Below, piece after piece: positions 35,304 to 44,612 of a stretch of DNA of 64,000 bases. Origin of the DNA: Caballeronia udeis (lineage in GTDB: Bacteria > Pseudomonadota > Gammaproteobacteria > Burkholderiales > Burkholderiaceae); contig NZ_FCOK02000004.1 in NCBI RefSeq assembly GCF_001544555.2, positions 1 to 64,000 of the forward strand. Direction: 5' to 3'. The stretch's first letter is position 1. Every line of letters begins with the position of its first letter. A model generated the notes under the pieces. It saw only the letters and a list, made by a program, of their open reading frames with translations, had not been told where the DNA came from and ran no database searches. Made by a program: the position numbers and the translations under genes.

Positions 35304-37772
35304 ATGGCAGAAACTAATCAGACAGCGGGATTGCAGCGCTCACACGACTCGCGCGTAAAGAGCCTGCAGACCTATCACGTTGACGTACCGAGTGCGGCGA
35401 ACGCCAAGGACATCTCTGTGGTCTCGTATAGCGCCCGCGAGGGTATGGCCTCACCCTACGAGATTACGATCGAATTTACGCACCCTGAGCTGCTCTCCCG
35501 CGCCGACTACCTCGGCCGCGACGGGCACTTCGCGATCACCGCAGAGGACAGCGCCGAACCTCGGGTATATCGCGGCATTGTCGCGAAGTTCAAACGGATC
35601 AAAAAGACCAAGGATTTCTTCAGCTACACGATCGTCATAACGTCGCAGATGGCGCGGTTGGGTCTTCTGCACAGATGCCGCGTGTATCAGCAGCAGAGCG
35701 GGCCGCAGATCATCGAATCGATCCTGTTGAGCGATAAGTTCATGGACCACCAGTTTGTGTTCAAGCTGCGTCGCGAATATCCGGTCCATGACTTCCGGCT
35801 GCAATACCAGATGTCGGACCTTGACTATATCCATTTGCTTTGCGAGCAAGAAGGACTGTTTTGGTACACAGAACAAGGTAAGCACGGTGACGTAATCGTC
35901 TTCGGCGACGATATCGATCACTACGTCTATACGCCTGAATTGAAGGTGCGGTATCGCGAGAACGCTGGGCTTGAGGCGGGAACTGAAGCGGTATTCGCGC
36001 TAGAGACGCACGCCGATCTGGTGCCGCAATCGGTCATGGTCGCGGATTACAACCCACTGATCGCTTGGGAGCGGTTCAAGCACGAGGCCAACGTCGCGAT
36101 CAACGATACGACGACCTATGGCACGCCCTACATCTACGGCACGAATCACCTGACCCAGGACGGTGCGCAGTGGGAAGCACAGTTGCGCCACGAGGCTGCG
36201 ATCGCCTGGCAGGTGGTGTATTACGGGCAAAGCAATGTGCTGGAGTTGCGACCGGGCCGCATTCTGCGCATTGATGAGCCCCTGCCCGATGCACCGAGTG
36301 GGCAGGTGATTATCGAGGTGACGCACTCTGGTGGGCGCGGTGTGGCTTACACCAATTCGTATAAAGCCATCCCGTCCGACCGGCGATTTCGATTGAAAAT
36401 TGAAGAGAGTAAGTGGCCCAAAATTTCTGGGGCATTAAGCGCGCGCGTCACGTCACCGAACAAATACCCATATCCGTACATCACGAAATTCGGTCACTAC
36501 GTAGTTCGGTTGGATCTCGATTTCGATGAGTGGAATCCGGGGGGTGAAAGCATTCCATTGCGGCTTGCGAAGCCCTTCGCGGGTGCACTGCAGACGGGTT
36601 TCCACTTTCCGGTACTCGACGGAACCGAAGCGGTCATCATGGCCCGCGATGGTGACCCGAACAAGCTCTTCATTTCGCAGTTCCATCACACAAGTCTGCA
36701 GACCGACTTGATCACCAATCATGACCGGTGGATGTCGCGTCATGTGATCCGTACGCAGAGCAATAACAAGCTGCGCATGGAAGACTGGAAGGGCGAAGAG
36801 CACGTCAAGCTCAGCACCGAACACTCCGGCAAGAGCCAACTGAACCTCGGTCACTTGGTCGATGATGAACGGCAAAAACGCGGTGAAGAATATGAGCTGC
36901 GTACATCGGGTTACGGGGCGATCCGCGCAGGTAAAGGCATGTTCATTACGGCCGATGATCAGCCTGGCGCAAGTGGCAAGCAGCTTGACATGATCGCTGC
37001 CGAGGGACTGCTTGAACAGGCCCTTCAGCAAATGCAGGCGCTCGCCGAAGCGGCCAAGGTTGCACAGGCAATTGCAGCCGATTACGACAAGCAGAAGGCG
37101 CTTTTCAATGACACTCTCAAAGGACTTAGAAAGGCCGGCATTCTCGTAAGTGCCCCGGCGGGTATCGCCCTGGTTTCGGCCGATCATTTGCAGCTTGCCG
37201 CTGCGAACAACTTGATAGCAACCGCTGGCGGCAATGCTGATATCGGCGTGATCAAGCGCTTCACCGTGGCTGCCGGCGACGCCGTGTCGCTGTATGCGCA
37301 ACGACTTGGCATGAAGCTGTTCGCCGCAAAGGGCAAGGTTGAAATCCAAGCGCAAAGCGATGAGATGCGATTGCTGGCTGACCAGAACATGACGATCACC
37401 AGCGTCAACGGGCGGGTGACGATCGAAGCGAAAGAAGAACTGTTGCTTAAGTGTGGCGGATCTTACTTTCGTATGTCGTCTACTGGCATCGAAGATGGTA
37501 CTCGCGGTGACCGGACCTTCAAGTCCGCTTCGTTTGGCAGGCAAGGACCATCTTCGCTTGGCGAGTCTATGAACACTTGGAAGCACGCCAAGTTCGATGA
37601 GCAGTTTGCGTTGAAATGGCCCTTCAGCAACAAGCCGGTCGCCAATCGAGCATTTTCAATAGTCTTGGGGGATGGAAGTGTGGTGAAAGGCATGACCGAC
37701 AAAGCCGGAATGACAGATTTGCAGAAAAGCGTTTTTGTGGAGGGGGTTAGGTTGCGCATAGGCCCGAAGTAA
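35304..37772 (+). CDS. vgrG: Type VI secretion spike protein VgrG with DUF2345 extension
   Basis: An 822-residue puncturing-device tip. The gp27-like region occupies about residues 25-370 (QTYHVDVPSAANAKDISVVSYSAREGMASPYEITIEF, then DLDYIHLLCEQEGLFWY). The gp5/OB domain follows with ARVTSPNKYPYPYITKFGHYVVRLDLDFDEW, then GFHFPVLDGTEAVIMARDGDPNKLFIS. A region after about 580 matches the Burkholderia DUF2345-type extension, with coiled-coil then beta-rich repeats and a C-terminal stretch. It heads the effector island and would deliver the lipase encoded next. Confidence 0.9.
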   Translation: MAETNQTAGLQRSHDSRVKSLQTYHVDVPSAANAKDISVVSYSAREGMASPYEITIEFTHPELLSRADYLGRDGHFAITAEDSAEPRVYRGIVAKFKRIKKTKDFFSYTIVITSQMARLGLLHRCRVYQQQSGPQIIESILLSDKFMDHQFVFKLRREYPVHDFRLQYQMSDLDYIHLLCEQEGLFWYTEQGKHGDVIVFGDDIDHYVYTPELKVRYRENAGLEAGTEAVFALETHADLVPQSVMVADYNPLIAWERFKHEANVAINDTTTYGTPYIYGTNHLTQDGAQWEAQLRHEAAIAWQVVYYGQSNVLELRPGRILRIDEPLPDAPSGQVIIEVTHSGGRGVAYTNSYKAIPSDRRFRLKIEESKWPKISGALSARVTSPNKYPYPYITKFGHYVVRLDLDFDEWNPGGESIPLRLAKPFAGALQTGFHFPVLDGTEAVIMARDGDPNKLFISQFHHTSLQTDLITNHDRWMSRHVIRTQSNNKLRMEDWKGEEHVKLSTEHSGKSQLNLGHLVDDERQKRGEEYELRTSGYGAIRAGKGMFITADDQPGASGKQLDMIAAEGLLEQALQQMQALAEAAKVAQAIAADYDKQKALFNDTLKGLRKAGILVSAPAGIALVSADHLQLAAANNLIATAGGNADIGVIKRFTVAAGDAVSLYAQRLGMKLFAAKGKVEIQAQSDEMRLLADQNMTITSVNGRVTIEAKEELLLKCGGSYFRMSSTGIEDGTRGDRTFKSASFGRQGPSSLGESMNTWKHAKFDEQFALKWPFSNKPVANRAFSIVLGDGSVVKGMTDKAGMTDLQKSVFVEGVRLRIGPK

Positions 37773-37825
37773 CAACATTACGAGATCTATAAAGCGGGAT
37801 GCCCTAATCGACAAGCGAACAGCAG

Positions 37826-39432
37826 ATGCCCATAACCGAACGAATCCTTAACGCTGAGATAGCCGACGATGGCTCAGTTCATTACGCTTCTACTACGTCG
37901 CCATCCGATGACAGCATTGCCGTGTGTCATATGGTTCCTGATAGGGTTATCCCCGTGATCTTTGTTCCAGGCATTATGGGGACAAATCTTAAATCTATCG
38001 AGTCGCGTGATCCCGTTTGGCTCATCGATAGCTCGCTGGGCGTAGCGTCGGATTGGGTCTTCGCCGGTGCCGCCACGCGCAAGACCCTGCTGGATCCTGA
38101 TTTAACTGAGGTTTTCGATGGCGGCAAAATATACAGCGGTACGAATCAGACAGAAGAGGAGTTGCGCCGGCGTGGATGGGGGGAGGTTGCGCGAAGTAGC
38201 TACGGAAAATGGCTAGTTTGGCTTGAGGACGCGCTCAACGATGCCGCTAAGTGTAAAACCGGACCGCGCGCTCAACTATTTGAAACACTCATTAGCGACA
38301 AGACAGGCCCAGCCTTACTTAAAGATGAAGAGGTAGAGCTATCGTACATGTATCAGATGCCCGTTCATGTCGTTGGCTACAACTGGCTTCAGTCTAATAA
38401 AGCGTCGTCGGAACGGCTGTCGGCAAAGATCGACGAGTTCGTCGCGAAGTACTCCGCCGAAGGGAAAATGTGCGAAAAGGTTATCCTAGTTACCCATTCG
38501 ATGGGTGGCCTCGTAGCGCGTTATTACTCCGAGGTTCTGCCTAACAAAGGCAACGGTAAAGAAGGTCAGACTAGCGCCGGATGCCGCGAGAAGGTGCTGG
38601 GAATAGTGCACGGAGTAATGCCGGCAACCGGATCAGCAACCGCGTACAAACGAGTCAAAGCCGGGACCGAGGGCATAGCGGGATACGTACTTGGGTCAAA
38701 TTCCGCTCAAATAACGGCGGTTTTTGCACAGGCGCCCGGCGCCCTACAACTATTGCCAAGTACGGAATACGGATCCGGATGGCTAAAGATACAAGACGGA
38801 GACTCTACTCAAGTTCTCCCTCAATCTGATCCGTACACCGAGATATACACAAAAGAAAAAAATGGTGGGCATTGGTCGACGAAACCCTCATTAATCCACT
38901 TGATCCAGAAAAAATCTTCGTTAAGAAAGATTGGGATAAGGTTGTTGAATTAATCAGTGAGGAAGTGTACCCCTTCCACTATGCAATCGCGAATTCGTAT
39001 CACAGTCAGACTTATGCCTTCTTCGGAGATGACCCAAGTCACGCAACTTGGGGCGATGTTGTATGGAAGCGAAAGTTACCTCGTTTTTTCGGATCAAGAA
39101 CCTCCAAAACTGCGTTCCCTGATCTTCTAGAGCAGCCGCCGGGGACGGGAATCGGAACCGGCTCGTACACCATTCTTGACGTGCATAACAAAAGCTCCGC
39201 ATCGGCGAAGTTTGTTCTGCAAGCTGCTAACGAGAATGGTGACGGGACTGTACCAGTTCGATCCGGTAGGGCCCCTGCCGGCAAGCGAGGGGTTCAAATT
39301 TGTCTCGCTTTCCCCGATGTGGACCATGAAGGTGCTTACAAAAAGCAGACGCAGCAATTGTTCGCGCTCTGGGCGATTACAAAATTAGTAGGTGGTGTAA
39401 GAGGCACGGCATTGGAGTATCAAGAGTGTTAG
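37826..39432 (+). pseudogene. T6SS lipase effector, frameshifted (-1) at a slippery A-run
   Basis: An alpha/beta hydrolase split into two frames. Frame one (37826-38953) has PVIFVPGIMGTNL and the nucleophile elbow THSMGG (Ser225). The acid and histidine of the triad, in ENGDGTVPVRSG and DVDHEGAYKK, lie only in the -1 frame ending at 39432. The frames join at 38857-38863: read through, KWWALVDETLINPLDPEKIF is restored and a protein of about 535 residues results. Without a frameshift the first product ends 30 codons later, without catalytic Asp/His. The sequence fits the LCAT-like GxSxG class of Tle phospholipases. It is either a one-base loss or a programmed frameshift. Immunity gene overlaps its end. 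Confidence 0.75.
38857..38863 (+). other. A-AAA-AAT heptamer at the lipase frame change
   Basis: In the lipase frame the codons are GAA AAA AAT, so positions 38857-38863 form X-XXY-YYZ with X=Y=A, the canonical -1 slippery arrangement. A -1 slip continues as AAA TGG TGG and opens the frame that holds the rest of the enzyme. No strong downstream stem-loop or upstream Shine-Dalgarno stimulator is obvious. Confidence 0.5.
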
Positions 39433-40508
39433 CAATAACAATAAGGCGCTCGCTTCTGAGTTTCGCCCTCAGCGCCGCGTTGGTTAGCACGAGCTTTTCC
39501 AAATTAAATCTTCGAGACGAAATGACAACAATTGATCCGATAAATGTTGAGCTGACCTCACGCTGCATCGGCCGCTTCGTGGTGTCGATTCCGACACGGG
39601 CATCAACATCAGGACGCGCGAAAATCCAAGGTGTTGAATTCGATGCTCAGCCGATGTCGCAGGAGCTTTCTGAAAAATTCCTTGACAATCGAGAAAACTC
39701 AATCAGAAAGACCAAAAGCAAATACAAATACCTGTATGCAGAGGGCGAGGCAGGCCTAAAGGGTTCGAAATACTTCATCTCGCTTGGAGACCCGAATTCC
39801 CTAAGTGACGGCACGCGACTCATCGAAGCCTACAAATGGGATCGTGGATATTTAATCAAGCTTTGGACTAACGCTTTTGATTGGACCAACTCTGTCTTCA
39901 AAGAACATCCTTTGTATAAAAACAATCCAATAAAAAGCAATGTGCAAGAAAAGACACAGGCTTTGGTTGCCATGTTGGCGCGCGTTCGGGGTCGCCCCGA
40001 CAATGAGACCCCATCTGAGCCAGGTGTCTGCTTTTTAGGTGGATTTTTGCCGGGCGGTGCTACTGATTCAGAACGCGTGCAGAACTTCTTTGTTCTACAA
40101 GATCATCCAGATGTCACTATTAACGTTACGGCTGACTCCGGAATTAAGGAGACCGACTCGCTTTTACAGCGAGGTCAAGAGATCGAGCGCATGCTCAATG
40201 CGACACCAGGTGGTCGAACTCTGCGAAAGGGAGTCGTTAGCCTTCAAGGTGCGTTGCCCGCGGAAGAATGGCTGATCTCGGGCACTATGCCGCGCGGAGT
40301 GTTGGGAAACATCTTCAATTTGGAGGGTAACTCGCTCACGGGAAGCGCACTTACTCCACTAGTTACATTGAATCTGCATAACGGGGGAACGTCCCCGAAC
40401 ACTAAACTGGATGCGGAACAAAGCCATGCATCGATATCCGAAAACGAAGCGATAGCATTATGGGATGTAGTTTCACGCACGCTGCGGCCCCGTCCGAACG
40501 GATTTTAA
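39426..40508 (+). CDS. Tli4-like T6SS lipase immunity protein
   Basis: A 360-residue protein. GTG 39426 overlaps the lipase stop by seven bases and gives a signal peptide (RRSLLSFALSAALVST); ATG 39522 would start after it. The mature part shows CIGRFVVSIP and CFLGGFLPGG, features I associate with Tli4-family immunity proteins that sit in the periplasm and neutralise the cognate lipase. Position directly after the lipase and overlapping start support the pairing. Retention of an intact immunity gene suggests the effector is, or until recently was, active. Confidence 0.7.
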   Translation: MLAITIRRSLLSFALSAALVSTSFSKLNLRDEMTTIDPINVELTSRCIGRFVVSIPTRASTSGRAKIQGVEFDAQPMSQELSEKFLDNRENSIRKTKSKYKYLYAEGEAGLKGSKYFISLGDPNSLSDGTRLIEAYKWDRGYLIKLWTNAFDWTNSVFKEHPLYKNNPIKSNVQEKTQALVAMLARVRGRPDNETPSEPGVCFLGGFLPGGATDSERVQNFFVLQDHPDVTINVTADSGIKETDSLLQRGQEIERMLNATPGGRTLRKGVVSLQGALPAEEWLISGTMPRGVLGNIFNLEGNSLTGSALTPLVTLNLHNGGTSPNTKLDAEQSHASISENEAIALWDVVSRTLRPRPNGF

Positions 40509-40519
40509 AATAGCTAGGC

Positions 40520-41812
40520 ATGCCAGTTGACCATCAACAATTGCCAGGGGAAGAACCAGAACCGGCAATTCCGCCCTCAAAGCTCATGTGGAGCATTGCG
40601 TTCGTCGTACTGCTTGCCGCGGGAGGTGCGGCGACAGTGCTGCTATGGCCGAAACACGTGCCGACTAATGACTGGCAGTTCTGGACGACGCTCGTCGTTC
40701 TTCCTACCGCGCTTGCGACCTTCATCGTGTCGCGTAGATTTAGCGCATACGAGGCGAGCAAGCTAGACGTTCAAGCCAAGAACGATGTTGTTGGCGCATA
40801 CAACCAAAGCGTTTTCGACGCAGCCAGCAAGCCATTCGCTGTCCTCGCTGCGGCATATCGCTTTTCGTGCGATCGTAAAGATAACGCACTGGACGGAATT
40901 CGCAATTAGTCAACGAAGCTTGTTTCGCAGGCCGCGATCGCGCAGGCAGCATCTCCGGTCCATGCACGGTGGCTGATCGTGCCTTCGGTCAAGCTTGCAG
41001 CGGGTCCCCTAACGGCTGACAAGAAACGGCACATCGAGGTCGCGAAGTGGCTCTTCGGAGAATTAATTGGAGACATCTCCAAGACCATTAAGGCGCTGCC
41101 TCAAAGAATCTCGCTTGACATTCATTTCGTCGTCTCCAGTCTACTTTCCATTGAAGAGCGGGACGGCCTTTGGAATGACAAATGGGAGGAGTTCGGTTTG
41201 CGTCGGGCCGATATTGCAATCAACGATTCCGAAGTCGATCTCATGATGCTTGACCGCTGGCTGGATCGGACAATTGAAACGGCTGAGACCAAAGCTCGAC
41301 TGATCGTTGCCATTCAATTGAATGTTCTTCAAAGCAAGTCGCCATCGCCCGGCTCCGCAGAAGCGGCTGTCGCGCTGCTCCTTTTGCCCCAATTCGCGGC
41401 GACTAGGCACGCGTTGATCTCGACGGCAAATCTTCATCGACCGGTTCGTGGCGGATTTGGTCAAGCAAACGAAGTCTTGCGGCCTGCACTGAAATGGGCC
41501 GGTGCCGTAGCGGCGGAGATTAAGGGTATTTGGGAGACTGGTTTCGATGCGACGCAGTGGGGACAAGTTGTTTCGGAAAGCGGCTTGCTCGGTCTACGGA
41601 ACAATGCGACCAAGATGGACCAGTCGATCGGTTTCGCAGGCGCTGCTGCTCCTTGGCTAGCGGTCGCGTGCGCCGCGAAATCTTTGTCTGGTAATGAGCC
41701 GAGGCAGATGGTATTTGCTGGTTCGGAGCACACGTTCGACTGTGCAGTGCTCGTTCACTCTACGGTGGCGAATGAGCCAACATCTTCGACCTTAGCTGAA
41801 CCATCGGTATAA
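40520..41812 (+). pseudogene. T6SS-island membrane protein interrupted by an in-frame amber codon
   Basis: A single frame runs from ATG 40520 to the stop ending at 41812, broken only by TAG at 40907-40909 (after IRN, before STKLVSQAAIAQAASPVHARWL). The N-terminal part has two hydrophobic helices (SIAFVVLLAAGGAATVLLW and FWTTLVVLPTALATFIVS). The long C-terminal part is soluble, and its function is unknown to me beyond its habitual place in Burkholderia vgrG islands. CAG to TAG is the simplest explanation. Read through, the product is about 430 residues. The downstream half could restart at GTG 40979. Confidence 0.7.
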
Positions 41813-41878
41813 GGCTGGTTGGACGTGCGTGGCGGCATGTTGATACCCGATTTTAGCAATCACAGGAGTTGCACCATC

Positions 41879-42169
41879 ATGACAAAGCGCTACGACCTTG
41901 TGCAGGGAGATAAGACAACCACGGGGGCAACCATACTGAATGGCGATTCGACCGACATGCTAGGAGATCGAGAACAAGCTTACGAAGGTCACCCCGTGGC
42001 ATGTCCCGTGTGCAAGACGATCGGACGAATCGTGTGTGTCGAACCTCGCCATTCAATGACCTCTCCGGATGGACGCGAAGCGGCGCTCAGCGACGACATC
42101 TGCTTATGTCTTTGCCATCCGAGTTCGCGCTTCCTTCCTTCTCAGTACATCTTGTATATGGAAGTGTGA
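41879..42169 (+). CDS. PAAR-domain protein
   Basis: A 96-residue protein; ATG 41879 follows AGGAGTTGCACC. MTKRYDLVQGDKTTTGATILNGDSTDML is the opening of the short Burkholderia PAAR proteins, followed by a cysteine-rich cone region (ACPVCKTIG ... ICLCLCHP) that would bind zinc. PAAR proteins sharpen the VgrG tip, so together with the vgrG gene it completes the spike. It lies between the amber-interrupted gene and the tssM remnant. Confidence 0.8.
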   Translation: MTKRYDLVQGDKTTTGATILNGDSTDMLGDREQAYEGHPVACPVCKTIGRIVCVEPRHSMTSPDGREAALSDDICLCLCHPSSRFLPSQYILYMEV

Positions 42170-42259
42170 TGCGTAAGCGTACATGTGCCTCAGAAATATC
42201 GGTTCGCGGGACCACCTAAACATAGGAGGTTCGCTCAGACTTTAGAAGAAAGCATCGCA

Positions 42260-44229
42260 ATGAAAAAACTGTCCCTAGACGTACTGAGCATAACGGCGCT
42301 GGCTCTGGTCGTCGGTCTTTTCATCCTTGTGTGGGGCAAAGAGATTGGAGTCACGACGCCGGAAGCGCGGAGCAACTGGATCGCTGGCATCGCCATTTGC
42401 GCAATGGCATTTGCTTTCTTATTCGCATTCGACAATCGAGCGAGATTAAGCAGTGCCGCGCGTAACCTCGCGAGATGGCTGCACGTCCGAGAACCTGAGA
42501 TGGCCGGCACCACACAAGGTGCGCTGGCAAAGTCGCCGAGTGCGGCAAAACCGACAGAAACCGGTCTGAGCGCGCTGCGCGCTTACTTGCGCGCGGAGAA
42601 CGGGATTCGCTGGCGCTACCGCCAATCGTGGCTTTTGTTGACAGGCGGCGAGACAAACATCAGTCGCGCTATGCCGGATCTGGCTCAAAACGGCTGGCTC
42701 GTCACTCAAGATGCCGTGTTGTTATGGAACAAGGCCTCCTCTGACGGTCGGCTGGACGAAGGCTGGCTTCGCCAACTCTACGCCGTGCGCCGTAATCGCC
42801 CAATTGACGCCGTAATCCTGACCCTTGACGACACGGTTGATTCATTTCCTCAGCGTCAAGGGATGGGCTCTCACAGCGTGACGCTCGCACGCATTGCCAA
42901 CGTGCTGCACTGGTCCGCGCCGGTCTACGTGCTCGACGTTGCGGAGACCGATAAACTCAACGATGGACGAACAGCATTACTAGGTTGCGAATTCGCACCC
43001 GATGCCAACGAGCGTTCGATCGAATCAACCTTGCTTGAGTTGCGTAGTCGTATTGGGCATATGAGCGTCGGGCAATTGATTCGAAGCTACAAAGACCAAT
43101 ACGCCGCGAGGTTGTCGGAGCGACTCGATACGCGTAGCGCGCCACTCGCCGCGTTGATCGCATCGCTGGCAAATCGCGAGGCCCGACATCAGCCCGTAAG
43201 CGGTGCGTTCTTTGCACCGTTTCCGCTTGCCGTTGATGCAGGGGCAGTTGCCGATCCGAACGCGCCCACCACAGTCGATCTGCCGCTATGGCCTCACCTC
43301 GCGACGATCGCCCGCAGGCAACGCGGTCGACGCATGGGCTGGCATCCGGTAACGGTGTTTTCTACCGTAGCCCTGACGATCATTGGCCTATGGACCACAG
43401 GCATGCTGATCTCCGGCATGACGAACGGCCTCAGCTTGTCCGAAGCCCGGCAGACAATTCAAACGCTCAAGTCCGCACCCGATCCCGCCGCCCGTCTACA
43501 AGCGTTGCTCGCACTGCAACAGCAGGCTTCGACTTCAAACCGATTCCGACACCGGGAATCACCGACACCGTACTGACGATCGACGCGCAAAAACTCCACT
43601 ACTACAACCAGCGTGAGACATGGCAGGGCCTGGTCTGGCCATCGAACGATCCCGAAACCAAGGGCACGCGCTTGCAATGGCAGACCGAGCAGGCGGGCAT
43701 GAACAAGAACTTCGAATTCGGCGGCCGTTGGGCGCTCGTGCGGATGCTGGAACGAGCGAAGGTCGAGCCTGTGGACAGCGCGACATTCCAGCTTACGTGG
43801 CAAGCAGCGCCTGATACCCGGATGATGCGCGTGGCTGCTGCAACATCGCCGATCGCCGCCTCGTCGACTGCGCAAAAGCCTCTGCATCGAGCGGGTGACG
43901 ACTGGAACAGGTCAGCGGAGGACCTGAGCACATCGATCGAGCACTCCTCACTCGATAGCCTTGTCACCCAGGAACCCCTCACCGCGGCGCCCGCAAACCT
44001 GACTTACCCGTTGAGTTATCTGATGCGCACTGACGTCGGCAAGGGGCCACTTGAACTGCTCGCGTTGAAGGGATTTGTCCTACCGAACCGCATGTTCATC
44101 GACAAACCGGCGCGCGCGGCGAACGCAAACACGTCCGCCAACCCACCGCAGCTACCTAAAGCAGCACTTGAAGCCGCCAAACACGCCGTCACGCCGCTGC
44201 CCGACGTCACCCTGACTGGCTCGCTATGA
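42260..44229 (+). pseudogene. tssM: TssM-like gene with internal deletion
   Basis: N-terminal frame from ATG 42260: MKKLSLDVLSITALALVVG, two membrane helices, a cytoplasmic domain, and a third helix (VFSTVALTIIGLWTTGMLISG) at about residue 390. Near 43516-43530 the frame should continue but instead the sequence changes by -1 to FDFKPIPTPGITDTVLTIDAQKL, the C-terminal beta domain, ending at 44229. Normal TssM proteins are over 1,000 residues; several hundred periplasmic residues are missing. The frame switch makes an N-terminal product without the tail. TssM is the inner-membrane core of the T6SS complex, so this copy is dead. Confidence 0.75.
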
Positions 44230-44612
44230 ATTTCCTCGCAACGCCACAGGCCCCTGTTCCGGTCACCCTCTCGCAAGGAGCACGCACCGCATGATCACCT
44301 TTTCAAAGCTCCTCAACGCCCTCTTCGGCGCGCGCTCCCCCTCAAGGCGCACGATGCCTGGCGCATCCAGCCACGCGCAGATCTTCGACATGTGGGTGGT
44401 GTTGGGCGGGCATGCGTGGGAACCTGAACACGGTGAAGCGGCATACGTCCCAGCCAAGCGGCACACAATCTGACGCGTCACGACTGGACTCGTCCCGGTT
44501 GACCTTCAACCCCACCGCGGCTAAAGGCCGGCCTTCGTCAGCCCTCGACACGTCAGGCGCCGATAGACCGCACTAGCGGACATTGCCTGGCCGCTGAATC
44601 CAGAAGAATCAG
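44226..44612 (+). other. Short coupled open frames after tssM, possibly degenerate
   Basis: The tssM stop overlaps ATG 44226 (ATGA), which begins a 22-codon frame. That frame's TGA overlaps ATG 44291, which opens a 60-codon frame (MITFSKLLNALFGARSPSRR) to 44473. The chained overlaps resemble translational coupling, but neither peptide is recognisable. They may be the start of a decayed T6SS-associated gene. The remainder to 44612 shows nothing further. Confidence 0.3.

Noticed and set aside
43288..43520. Upstream part of the second tssM frame
   Set aside because: The first 75 or so codons of that open frame are an out-of-frame reading of the tssM N-terminal region; only the part after about 43520 is homologous to TssM.
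44291..44473. Intact T6SS accessory protein after tssM
   Set aside because: The 60-residue frame has no recognisable similarity, and the surroundings look decayed, so it is only mentioned as an unresolved stretch.
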